Part shown: positions 54,528-64,000 of the stretch, piece by piece
Numbering within the stretch: the first letter of the stretch is position 1
Layout: each line of letters starts with the position of its first letter
DNA from: Carex sylvatica
Taxonomy: Eukaryota; Streptophyta; Magnoliopsida; Poales; Cyperaceae
Direction of reading: 5' to 3'
NCBI GenBank assembly: GCA_964058845.1
Contig: CAXKVR010000255.1
Location: 25,793-89,792, forward strand
DNA length: 64,000 nucleotides
The notes under the pieces: model-generated
What the model was told of the DNA's origin: nothing
The model's input: the letters and a program-made list of their open reading frames with translations, nothing else
Databases searched by the model: none
Made by a program: the position numbers and the translations under genes

Positions 54528-56288
54528 ATGGAGGAGACATCGTCGAGGAAACCGATGACGGCAGAGCTGGACATGCCGCTTCACAACATCGGTTTCGAAA
54601 TAGAGATTCTTTCTCCGTCTCTCGTCTCCGGTCGCCTCCAAATCACCCACCTCTGCTGCCAGGTTAGCTCTAATTAATGCTCTCATGCATGCATAAATTA
54701 CTAATTAATTATTTATAAATTATCTATATATCTATGTTGTAGCCTTTCAAAGTGTTGCACGGAGGCGTATCGGCTATGATAGCGGAAGGTCTAGCGAGCA
54801 TGGGGGCCCACATGGCATCGGGTTTTCGCAGAGTTGCCGGTGTTCAGCTCAGTATCAATCATTACAAGAGTGCTCATCTCGGCGACCTCGTATTGGCCGA
54901 GGCTTCTCCGGTGCATGTCGGTAGAACTACACAGGTATTTAATTAACTTTACTTCAATTTCATTTTTTTCTCTCCTAATTTAATTATCATTCAATTTAAT
55001 TTCATGTTTTATATCAAACAACCTTATCTTTGTCTTTCCCCTTTATTTTTCTTTTATAACAAAACAAAAATGGTCAACATCAAACAGACAAAGACGTTAC
55101 AATTCCATTCATATTTTCTAGGAGAAATTTCATGTATACCCTTCGAAATCTCGAAATTACGTAGACCCCCCCCCCCCCCTCTAAAATTTATAATATCAAC
55201 ATTTATCCTTTTTAAATTTCAAGAGCTCACAAGTTTATCTAATTTATTGATTTTTTTATTAAATTAATTTTAAATTTTAATGTACCCATTTTATAAATAT
55301 GATATTATGAATTTTAGAGGGGTGGCTTTGTAATATCGAGATTTTTGAGGGGACTACATGAAATTTCTCTTCTTTATATTCTTTTTACAAAAATAAATTA
55401 TTCAATTAGTCTCTTCTTATCATCCACAATTAATAATCTTGGCTTTCTCGATCTCAGAGGGTAATTAATGCATGGTTTATATTTATATTATTCTCTATTT
55501 TTATTTTGGGTTGACTTTTTACTCTAGGTTTAAAAATCTCTTTTCCTTTAAAAAATAACAAATTTATCAATTAATTAGAGGGTGCAACCGTGCAAGAGAA
55601 TCTGTTGATTTTGTCTAATTAAGTAATTAATTGGGCTACCTGCTCCCTTATATATATATTAATTATTATTTTTATTTGCAGTGAGAGTAAATTAATTGTA
55701 GATGGTTGCAATTAAGAAAGAGGTAGGTAGGGTTTGATTGGTAGCTGACTTTGCACATGGTGTCATTTATTAAATCTGAATTTAATATATATAATGATAA
55801 TCATCAACTAGCGCGTATTACAATTGTATTATGAATTCATATCTGTATTTTTTTTTAAATACATAGAAAATCATGACTTTCAAATATATGGTTCAGAATT
55901 TTTAGATTGAATGAATTTCTATCTATCTAAAAAAAAGTAAAAAAATATAAAATTAAATTTCCAAGTACATTTACATGCATATATATATATATATCGCATG
56001 CATAGTCTTAGCCTTAACCTTAGCCTTAGCGTAGCTATTCCACCAACTAATAAATAAAAAATAATGAATTAATGTCTGATGTCTGATGTCTGATGTCTCT
56101 ATTATATATATATATGTGATCGAACAATTAAGGTATGGGAGGTGAAGCTTTGGAAGATAGATGGTTCAACAAATGAGAAGATAGCTCAGCTGTCGTCGTC
56201 GAAGGTGACTCTCTTAACGAACTTGCCAGTGCCGGAGCACGCAAAGGATGCCGACCAAGCTCTTCGCAAGTACATCAGCAAGCTATAA
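54528..56288 (+). CDS. Peroxisomal 1,4-dihydroxy-2-naphthoyl-CoA thioesterase-like (DHNAT1 type)
   Basis: Three exons with GT-AG borders, 54528-54662, 54743-54934 and 56133-56288, all cut between codons: 45, 64 and 51 residues, 160 in total, as expected for the family. The hotdog-fold core is clear: [26 protein letters not shown] (with the HGG turn and the acidic active-site residue in the following helix), then [20 protein letters not shown] and the exon-3 strand VWEVKLWK. The C-terminus is SKL, a type 1 peroxisomal targeting signal. In plants DHNAT1 releases 1,4-dihydroxy-2-naphthoate from its CoA ester for phylloquinone synthesis. The 1.2-kb second intron contains a MITE (55121-55375). A weak Kozak-like context surrounds ATG (TCGATGGAG). 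Converges with the small membrane-protein gene at 57299. No defects. Confidence 0.9.
55121..55375. mobile_element. Mutator-like MITE copy in thioesterase intron 2
   Basis: Left GGAGAAATTTCATGTATACC and right end complement GAGAAATTTCATGTAGTCCC; same family as 26769-27345, including an internal C-tract (55169-55182) and TAAAATTTATAATATC. Shorter than the reference copy. Confidence 0.7.
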
Positions 56289-56504
56289 TTCATACTGTTC
56301 CAAAACTCTATGTAACTAATTAAACTAATAATAATGAAACAAATCTATATCTCAATTAGTGGCGCGGCGGATTTAATGAAAGAGAATGAGGTTAATTGAT
56401 CCTCATTTATTTTCAAAATTTTCTTCTTAGATATTATATATTTTGCTATGTAGTTCAGAGTAAAATGCTATAAATATCGTAAATTAACTCTGTACTCATG
56501 CCTC

Positions 56505-56830
56505 ATCCACTATTGTGTCTCATATTCTTTATCTTCGTTTTTAAAGTTCAAAAATAATTATTCATATTCAAATATTCTTGTAACTAAAATTTTATATTAT
56601 GTAATCAATTTTTTTACTATTTTTTAAAATAGATACAAAAATATTGTTTTCAGACTATTCAAAAACAATGATTTTGTATCTATATAATTTCAAAAAATAT
56701 ATATAAAATTTGGTCGCTACGCACATTTTAATATGGAGATCATGTTCAGCAGTTAAAATCGACTATTTAGACTTTGATAATGAAAATAAAAAATGTGCAG
56801 CACGATAAGAGTAAGACATGAAAGACACTA
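56505..56830. mobile_element. Degenerate foldback MITE in the duplicated segment, copy 1
   Basis: Arms meet near 56655 around CAAAAATATTGTTTTCAGAC / TCAAAAACAATGATTTTGTA. Relative of 31804-32208. Its duplicate is at 59455-59735, so the MITE predates the segment duplication. Confidence 0.55.
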
Positions 56831-57298
56831 GCATTTGATACCTAATTAAATTAATTAATTGTCGGCTGACAAAACGGAAAATGTAATAACAAAAAGGCAT
56901 GTTCTAATCTATACTTATAAAAGCATCATTAATTACATAAATTTTATTCACACAAGAAGTAAATTATTTGAATTCTTACCGGTTTAATTTTAAACCGATC
57001 ATTGATAGATATATATATAGTAGACGATATCTTCAAGTAAGTTATTATCTCTATATATAGTTATATTGATATAAAAGATATAGTCAATAATAACCGATGA
57101 AAATTCTTAATTATTTTTTTTTATTTGAATTAATTTTAAAAGTATTGTCAACATGTGATGTGGTTCCTCTCCTATCGTGTACTCGAGTTTAACTTTGTTG
57201 AAACACATTGAGCCCACACTAAAATTAAAAAAAAAATAATAATAATTAAGATATATGAAGGATATTAATGCAAAACTTGGTTCCTTCGTTATGATATA

Positions 57299-57632
57299 TC
57301 ATGAATAGAAGAAAAAATGCAAAAAAAAAGGGAGAAAAATGAAAACACTACACATCTGTTTCTTGGGTTTCCACTGAGCCTTTGTTTTAGCTCTCCGGTC
57401 CCTCGATCTCGCTCTCGACTCAAACTCATCTCTACCGTCGTCATCCAAATCATCTAGTGCATCAAATGATTTCTGTTCAAAAGCCAAATTTATTATCATT
57501 TTTGTTTGAATAAGTAAAAAAAAAAAAAATTGGGGTTACCTCAAGGATTTCCATGAAACTGATGACGTAAAAAGTAGCGGCGACAACGACAACAATGCCG
57601 AGAACGGGAAGCGCTATCGCCCCTCCCTCCAT
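57299..57632 (-). CDS. Small single-pass membrane protein, copy 1 (stop-loss form)
   Basis: Exon 1 57632-57540 (31 codons: MEGGAIALPVLGIVVVVAAT, one transmembrane segment at residues 5-26, ending MEILE), intron with GTAACC donor and ACAG acceptor, exon 2 from 57472. Exon 2 encodes an acidic stretch (SFDALDDLDDDGRDEFE) and a basic Arg/Ser/Lys tail. In copy 2 the protein ends KPKK at a TAG; here that codon is CAG, so translation runs on for 19 residues (QMCSVFIFLPFFLHFFFYS) to a TGA at 57299. The added tail is hydrophobic. Function unknown; I know no named family. Orientation is opposite to the thioesterase gene upstream. Confidence 0.7.
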
Positions 57633-58040
57633 TAATTTTTTTCTTTCTTTCTTTATTTTTTATTTATCTCCTATTCCTTTGAGGGACCTTGAACTTGAAA
57701 GTAGATGCATGCAATTAACTTGTAGCAATTGAGTGGTGAATATGCAAATAAGTTAAAGTCGTTATCCTTATCTTGTTTAATTTCATTACCTCTAAAATAT
57801 TTCATGAAAGCAACACCTCAGTCTCAGACCCAAATAGTTTTATTTTATATTTAAGTCCTTGGCCCAAATAGTTCTAATGATTTCTTGGTGGGGCCTCAGT
57901 CTCAGACCTCTGGCCCAATTAGCAATCAAACGAAAGAATTAATCTTCATCTATTTTTTCAAGGGATACTTTTGAGTTGTGCAGATAAATTTCAATGCTGT
58001 AATGTAATTTTTAATTTTAGAGATACTTGTGCAGATAAAT

Positions 58041-59185
58041 ATATAGCAAGAATTCGAGTGTGTGTCTACAAACTTATGTCAAAACTAAGTTTATCTTCGC
58101 ACCCTTCTTTTTCCTTGCGTGCCTCCTTCACATATTAAGTTTAATTAATTATCATAATTACACTTTATTTATAGATATGTTGTACTTTCAATTGGGCTTG
58201 CAAACAAATTGAACTGAATCGAACTTAATCTAATTTCAGTTCGAATCAATTTCGAATCGAGTTAGTTTGAAATTGAAACTAAAAAGAAGAGTTCGAGTTT
58301 GATTCGGTGTGACTCGAACTAGTTCGATTTGGTTTGTTAATAGTTCAAATTGAGGTGGATCAGAGGAGAATCAGAAGAGCTAGAGGTTTCAGATCGAGCC
58401 AGACCAATTTTGAACCAAGCCAGACCAATTTCGAACCAAGCCAGAACAAATTTTGAATTTAGTCAGAACCAGTTCGAGTTCATATCAATTTTGAATCGAG
58501 TTAGTTTGATTCGTTTCATAACAAATTTTAATTGAACGAGTTAATTGCAAAAAAATTTCAAACCAAACTCAATCGAATCACCAACTATGCCAGCCCTACT
58601 TTCAACATATAATCGTGAAAAATATGACCGTGTGATTATTCTTGTAAATACTTAGCTAATATCTTTTAATATGTTTTAGTTCTTTAACATATATAATTAT
58701 TCTTTTTAATGCATGTCTGGTGATAGTATCAAAATTATCATGATAACACTTCCAAATCATTATTAAACACGTCTATAAAATTATAAATATATAAGTGTTA
58801 AACAAAAAAAAAATGTTAAAAGAAAGTAGTTAACTATACAAAAGGATAATAATTTTTTGTTAAAAATAACTAATTCACTAATTCAATATTAAAAATACAC
58901 AGTCATGATATTATATATTAAAATCAATCTGTTACTAATTAAGTATTTAGAAGTAAACAATAAAAGTTAGTGTTTTTTGAAAAAAAATGAACTCGACATA
59001 TTATTCTTTAAAAAAAAAAAACTAGGAAATGAAAAAAAACCCAAAAAAAAAATGAAATCAAATGAAAAAAAATGATCCCAACATATTTTTTTCTTAAAAA
59101 AAGAAAAATAAGGAAAACAAAAGTAAACCCAAAAAAAAAAAAAATGAAATGAAATCATTAAAAGAAAAATCAAGAAAAAAAAAAA
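58041..59185. other. Spacer between the two duplicated copies
   Basis: Contains a degenerate tandem of a 22-bp AGCCAGACCAATTTTGAACC unit (58392-58450) within a TTCGAA-rich repeat region 58190-58600, and AAAATGA-type low-complexity tracts at 58980-59190. The frames at 58350-58535 and 58967-59173 come from these repeats. No gene seen. Confidence 0.5.
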
Positions 59186-59454
59186 AACAGATCAGCAAGT
59201 CATCAGCAAGCTATAGATCTTAATTTATATCTCTATAATTCATACCGTTCCAAAACTCTTTGTAACTAAACTAATAATAATGAAACAGATCTATATCTCA
59301 ATTAGTGGCGCGGCGGATTTTATGAAAGAGAATGAGATTAATTAATCCTCATTTATTTTCAAAATTTTGTGCTTAGATATTATTTTACTATATAGTTTAG
59401 AGTAAATGCTATTGGTACTGTAAAATTTTTCACCATACTCATGCTTCATTGATC

Positions 59455-59735
59455 ATCGTGTCTCACATCCTTTATGTTCGTATTAACATGTGCTTGGAGA
59501 TTAAATTTTATATATTTTTTTACTATTTTTTAAGATAGATACAAAATTATTATTTATGGACCTTTCAAATAGAGTGATTTTGTAATCATCTAGAAAAAAA
59601 ATATAAAAAAATTTGATCTCCAAACATATTTTAATACAGAAATCTTGTTAAGTGATTAAGATCAAATTTTTAGACTTTGTGGAGAAAAATAAATAATGTA
59701 AAATATGATGGGACATAAAAGACATGAGACAATGT
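59455..59735. mobile_element. Degenerate foldback MITE in the duplicated segment, copy 2
   Basis: Counterpart of 56505-56830, with the same central words (TACTATTTTTTAAGATAGATAC) and similar decay. Confidence 0.5.
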
Positions 59736-60196
59736 ATATATATACCTAAATTAATTGTTGGCTGTCGAAATGGAAAAATAAAAACAAAAAAAGGCATGTT
59801 CTAATCTATAGTTATATATGTACTTATAAAGCAACATTACATAATTAGATTTTATTCATACAACAAGTTATGAATGTTTAATTATAAATCGATCCATAAT
59901 TGATACATATTAGAGGATATTCAAGTAATCTCTTCTCTATATATAGTTACATTGATTTAAAATATATTGTCAATAATAACCTATGAAAATTTCTTAATTT
60001 CATTTATTTTTTATTTGAATTAATTTTAAAAATATTGTCAACATATGAGGTGGTTCCTTTCCTATCGAGTATTCGTGTTTATTTAAGATATATGAAGGAT
60101 ATTAATGCAAAACTTGGTTCCTTTGTTATGATTTAGCATGAATAGATGCAAAAAAAAAAATGAAAAATAAAAAAAATGAAAACACTACACATATAT

Positions 60197-60497
60197 CTAT
60201 TTCTTGGGTTTCCTCTGAGCCTTTGTTCTAGCTCTCTGGTCCCTCGATCTCGATCTCGCTCTCGACTCAAACTCATCTCTACCGTCGTCATCCAAATCAT
60301 CTAATGCATCAAATGATTTCTGTTCAAAAGCCAAATTTATTATCATTTTTGTTTGAATAAATGGGAATAAGTAAAAAAAGAAAGAAAGAAGAAGTTGGAG
60401 TTACCTCACGGATTTCCATAAAACTAATGACGTAAAAAGTAGCAGCGGCGGCGGCAACAATGCCGAGAACAGGAAGCGCTATCACCCCTCCCTCCAT
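60197..60497 (-). CDS. Small single-pass membrane protein, copy 2
   Basis: Exon 1 60497-60405 (MEGGVIALPVLGIVAAAAAT, transmembrane residues 5-26, ending MEIRE), intron 60404-60320 (GTAACT...ACAG), exon 2 60319-60197 (SFDALDDLDDDGRDEFESR, RARSRSRDQRARTKAQRKPKK, TAG). Total 71 residues, intron in phase 0. An upstream in-frame Met at 60584 exists, but the MEGG start matches copy 1, where no such extension exists. A short luminal N-terminus, one membrane helix, then an acidic and a strongly basic cytosolic tail is the likely layout. I do not recognise the family. Compared with copy 1 it has an extra Arg-Ser pair and the presumably ancestral stop. Confidence 0.75.
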
Positions 60498-60859
60498 TAA
60501 TTTCTTCTTCCTTCCTTTCTTTTCCTTTTTTATTTCTCTCCTCTTCTTTTGGGGGACCTTGAACTTGAAACTAGATGCATGCAACTTGTAGCAATTGAGT
60601 GGTGAATATGCTCAAGTTATTAGCCGTTATCTTATCTTCTTTGATTTCCTTGCCTCTAAAATATTTCATGAAAGCAACCCCTCTTTTTGTTTTATATTTA
60701 AGTCCTCGGCCCAAATATTTCTAATGATTTCTTAGTGGGCCCTCAGACCTCTGGCCCAAATAGCAATCAAAATATCTTTTTTTTTTAAACCTCATAGTAG
60801 CTATCAGGTGCAAATAGCAATCAAAAATATCAAACAAAATTAAGAGCTTCAACAAATAA

Positions 60860-61593
60860 CTAGTATTGTGTCCATGCGTTGACGAAATATATTATAAGAT
60901 TGAATAGAATACGAAGATACCTTTTTGTTTGACATCCATACAAAATAAAAACAAATATATTTAAATGAAAATAAAAGACAAATAAAAAAAATCCAAATAA
61001 TAAATAACAAGAAAAGAAACAATAACAAATGAAAAAAAATGATCAAATATAACATGATTTTTTTTTTTGAATTTTCTTCAGTTCAAAAAAATATGATTGT
61101 TTTCATCAGCAGAAGATCTGCTATTCATCTATTCACAAAGATGCAATAGTCCTAAAAAAAATCTAAAAAGATATGATTGTTTTTATTTTCATTGTCGAAA
61201 CTATAAAGGAAGAGAAGAAATGAAACAAAGAAAATAGAGAAATAAGCAAATAATTTAATTGCAAGAATTAAAGATAGTTGTAAGGAGAAATAAAAAAATA
61301 ATTCGCTAAGAGAAATAAGGAAATAATAATTGCAAGAATTGAAGATAGTTGTAAAGAGAAATAAGGAAACATATTGCTAGGAATTTATTCAAATTTAATG
61401 TGATAAACCATGTAGCAGTCTGTGTGATGAGTATATTTTTAACTAAATTTAGATTTCTATACATAAAATAGATGTATTTAATCAAAAGAAAATAAATTAT
61501 GTGATTGGAGGGTTGATATTCAATTAGAAAATTCATCTTTCAATATCAGCCGTTGGCGAATTAGAACAACTATGTGCATAATATAAGAATGGA
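60860..61593 (-). mobile_element. Helitron-like non-autonomous element B
   Basis: Minus-strand 5-prime end TCCATTCTTATATTATGC preceded by A; 3-prime end GGACACAATACTAG followed by T. A^T insertion, TC start and CTAG end fit Helitrons. Shares ends and inner blocks with 41973-43467. The left copy of the segment duplication lacks it, giving a paralogous empty site near 57925. 734 bp, no coding capacity. Confidence 0.5.
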
Positions 61594-61660
61594 TAATATG
61601 AACAATTAATCTTCATCTAACTTTTCAGGGATACTTGTGCATATAAATATATTGATTCAG

Positions 61661-62275
61661 ATATTTTTTTTTTTTTTCCTTTTATGAACGGGAACCGGGC
61701 ATTTTTAGCAAAGTGCACACTACTCATTTAGAAATGTATTAAAAAAAGAAAATTTAGAATTTCAAATTGGCCGTTCATAATTTATCAGACCTGTTAAATG
61801 CAAACATATATAGAATGACTTTTGAATAAATAAAAAATAGTTATTTTTTGCATGAATTTAAAATTACAAACGCCGACAGCTCCAAGCTACATCCAATTTT
61901 AAATTTTGGAATTGACATGACGACAACTTAGATTTGTAAAAGAATCCACCTCTTTAGTATCCATCTTTGTACCAAACTCATATGATTTGTAAAAGAATCC
62001 ACCTCATGATATATATATATGATCGATGTACCAAAGTATTGGTGGATTTAAATGAAGAGACTCGAGGTCAATGTCTCTATGATTGACAACCAGTCAATAC
62101 GATAAGAAAAGATGTTTTTGTCTGTGGAATTCCAACTTTTGGTATGAGAAAGAGTCAAAAATCAAAGAAAAATCTATGGGCAACAGATAAGATAGGTAAA
62201 TCTGATTGATAGCTTTATGATAGAGACCACTTACCAGTTCCTAACAATCACAATAAAGTAGAAAAACAAGCCTTC
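61661..62275. other. Intergenic, no gene seen
   Basis: AT-rich; a local repeat of TTTGTAAAAGAATCCACCTC occurs at 61933 and 61986. It should hold the remains of the promoter of the receptor kinase copy that follows. Confidence 0.4.
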
Positions 62276-62359
62276 ATGTATTTCACTATTATGGCTCTCA
62301 ATTCACTTGCCTCCTACAAAAAAGTTCAATCTAAATTTATCATTTTTCTTTCGTTAGAC

Positions 62360-64000
62360 ATGGCTTCTCTAAAATCTAAGAGCTTTCTCTCCTTTCTCTT
62401 CTTCCTCTTTTGCGTCAGATCGTATCTCCTTCAACAGCTCTCTCCCAAGAAACAAGACTATAAGCTCTCAAGGTGGAAAGTTTGAGATCGGATTCTTCCA
62501 ATTAGGTAACAAATCAATGTCTCCAAATTACTATCTTGGTATCTGGTACAACAAGGTGTCCCAGCTCACTACTGTTTGGATTGCAAACAGAAATACACCA
62601 ATCTCAGACCCAAACGCTAGTGAGCTAAAAAATTTAGCTACTGGAAATTTGGCGCTTTTGGATCATAACAAGACCAATATTTGGTCTACAAATGTGCCAT
62701 CTCTAAGCTCAAACTTCACAATCTGTACATTGTTAGATACTGGGAACCTTGTGTTAAAATATAGTTCCAATCAAACCAGTACATACTTATGGGAAAGCAT
62801 GGACCACCCGACCAATACCTTGTTACCTGGTGCTAAATTTGGGAAAAGCAAAGCATTGGGCAAACAGAGCTTGGTTTCATGGAATAATATTGATGACCCG
62901 GCAGAAGGGATCTTCTCACTTCAGATAGACCCAAATGGCTCTAATCAATATTTCCTATCTTGGAACAGCTCGAAATATTACTGGACAAGTGGTGAGTGGA
63001 ATGAGAAAACATTTAGTAATGTACCATCAATGGCTGCGGCTTCCAAACAATTATATGAGTATGTTTCAAATGAAAACGAGACTTATTTTACATACTCATT
63101 TAAGGATGACAGTATAATTTTGAGGTCTCTGATAGATCTATCAGGGCAACTACAACAGATGATATGGCTGGAGGAATCAAAAGACTCAACCACCAGCACA
63201 ATGTGATGTCTATGCTCTGTGCGGTCCTTTTGGGAATTGTGATGAAACAAGTTTATCATATTGTAGTTGTGTGAAAGGTTTTAAGGAAGTAAATTCCATA
63301 GATTGGGAACTTGGCGATCGAAGTGAAGGTTGCCAGAGGAACTCTCCTTTGCAATGTGGCCTGACAACAAATGATTCGTCACCAAAGGACGAAAACGATC
63401 AATTCTTTGAAATATCTGGCATAAGACTACCAGATATGCCACACATGTTCAACAATGCTAGTGTAAAAGACTGTGAAAGAGCATGTTTGCAAAATTGTTC
63501 TTGCAATGCATATGCATATAATAATAATAAGTGCTCGATTTGGTACAGTAGTTTGCTTAACCTGTATCAAGAGACAGATGGGCCCACTGGAGACACACTA
63601 TTTCTTCGTCTATCAGCATCTGAGTTCAAGAAGTCAAGCCACACAATAAAGGAGATCATTTGGGTTATCTTTGAATCTCTCTTAGGTTTTCTAACTTGCG
63701 CAAGAATTAGAAAATGGGTTGGTTGCATTTAGATGTAGTGATTTGAGAAGAATGACTAATAATTTTTCAGAAAAGCTTGGTAGGGGTTGTTTTGGTTCAG
63801 TGTTTAAGGGTATTGCAGTGAAAAGGCTGGAAGGGATCATCCAATTAGGGGAAAAACAATTTCTAAATGAAGTGAGCACAATTGGCATTATTCAACATGT
63901 AAATATAGTTCGTTTGAGAGGGTTTTGTTGTGAGGGGGACAAAAGGCTTCTAGTTTATGATTACATGGAGAATGGATCACTAAATAAGCAACTATTCCAA
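62360..64000 (+). pseudogene. G-type lectin S-receptor-like Ser/Thr kinase, frameshifted and running off the window
   Basis: A signal peptide (MASLKSKSFLSFLFFLFCV) at 62360 is followed by the B-lectin domain in another frame (SSQGGKFEIGFFQLGNKS, YYLGIWYNKVSQLTTVWIANRNTPISD, LLDTGNLVL), then S-locus glycoprotein and EGF-like regions (AQCDVYALCGPFGNC, CSCVKGF) after a second frame break near 63165. The PAN/apple domain (CERACLQNCSCNAYAY) follows. The membrane segment is shortened and a third break (63640-63730) leads to the kinase: NNFSEKLGRGCFGSVFKG, AVKRLEG with the ATP-binding Lys, FLNEVSTIGIIQHVNIVRLRGFC, LLVYDYMENGSL. About eight residues before the AVK motif are missing. Intact relatives are about 800 residues, single-exon plasma-membrane receptors (At2g19130-like). 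Three frame breaks make this a pseudogene; the kinase C-lobe is outside the window. Confidence 0.88.

Larger units (their letters stand above)
56268..58040. repeat. Left copy of a tandem segmental duplication
   Basis: From the last codons of the thioesterase gene (ATCAGCAAGCTATA) through the small membrane-protein gene to about 58040 this segment is repeated at 59186-61660. Landmarks in both: CTCAATTAGTGGCGCGGCGG, the MITE-like hairpin region, both exons of the small gene, and GACCTCTGGCCCAA. Divergence is moderate, with many small indels. A Helitron-5-prime-like TCTATACTTATAAAAGCA lies at 56908. Confidence 0.85.
59186..61660. repeat. Right copy of the segmental duplication, interrupted by a Helitron-like element
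   Basis: Starts with the thioesterase tail words (CATCAGCAAGCTATAG at 59199) but lacks the rest of that gene. It carries the second small membrane-protein gene and continues to GACCTCTGGCCCAAATAGCAA at about 60750. The remainder (ATTAATCTTCATCTA... at 61605) is displaced by about 0.8 kb, mostly the Helitron-like element at 60860-61593. Confidence 0.85.

Noticed and set aside
58350..58535. Open frame with repeated AR(P/T)-type words
   Set aside because: Generated by a 22-bp degenerate tandem repeat; no start context or homology.

Overview
This is plant nuclear DNA, almost certainly from an angiosperm. Introns are GT-AG and short to medium. The genes are plant-specific: a peroxisomal hotdog thioesterase like DHNAT1, a GH28 exopolygalacturonase, an NFD4/nodulin-like MFS protein and a G-type lectin receptor kinase. 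The transposons are CACTA, Athila/Tat-like Ty3, Ty1/copia, Helitron-like elements and MITEs. The sequence is AT-rich. I cannot name the species or decide monocot versus dicot from sequence alone.

Layout. (1) 1-11160: most of an autonomous-looking CACTA (En/Spm) element read on the minus strand. It has a tnp2-type transposase gene (tnpD-like) split by a solo LTR with a perfect 5-bp target duplication, and a Transposase_24 (tnpA-like) gene. Arrays of palindromic GATCGG-type repeats, a captured SINA-like RING exon and a perfect 93-bp-arm palindrome lie inside it. Its left end is outside the window. (2) 11161-20824: debris of two related Athila/Tat-type LTR elements (gag, tRNA-Asp-type primer binding site, 1.46-kb LTR), two further CACTA termini and a small cysteine-rich secreted-peptide pseudogene. 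(3) 20825-27405: intergenic DNA, then a five-exon exopolygalacturonase gene (minus) and a Mutator-like MITE with a 9-bp target duplication. (4) 27406-37826: one copia element bounded by two 154-bp LTRs and the target duplication TATAT. It contains a complete 4.05-kb non-autonomous CACTA element (duplication CAA) and a truncated Ty3/gypsy chromovirus. (5) 37827-47470: a four-exon MFS gene (minus) whose introns are full of MITE-like repeats, then a Helitron-like element, small tandem duplications and a long foldback MITE. (6) 47600-52333: a gene for a 1118-residue coiled-coil protein with an in-frame minisatellite and a duplicated start region. (7) 54528-61660: the three-exon thioesterase gene, followed by a tandem duplication holding two convergent copies of a small two-exon membrane-protein gene; one copy has lost its stop codon. 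(8) 62360-64000: a frameshifted G-type lectin receptor kinase pseudogene running off the window.

The host genes have no evident common pathway; this is ordinary gene neighbourhood broken up by nested transposons. The thioesterase would act in peroxisomes (phylloquinone branch), the polygalacturonase in the cell wall, the MFS protein in a membrane; the coiled-coil and small membrane proteins have no function I can assign. I see no clear evidence for an undescribed biochemical system. The most unusual items are the coiled-coil minisatellite with its duplicated start/acceptor, the stop-loss paralogue, the perfect palindrome upstream of the transposase, the captured RING exon, and the two-primer-site copia/gypsy composite.
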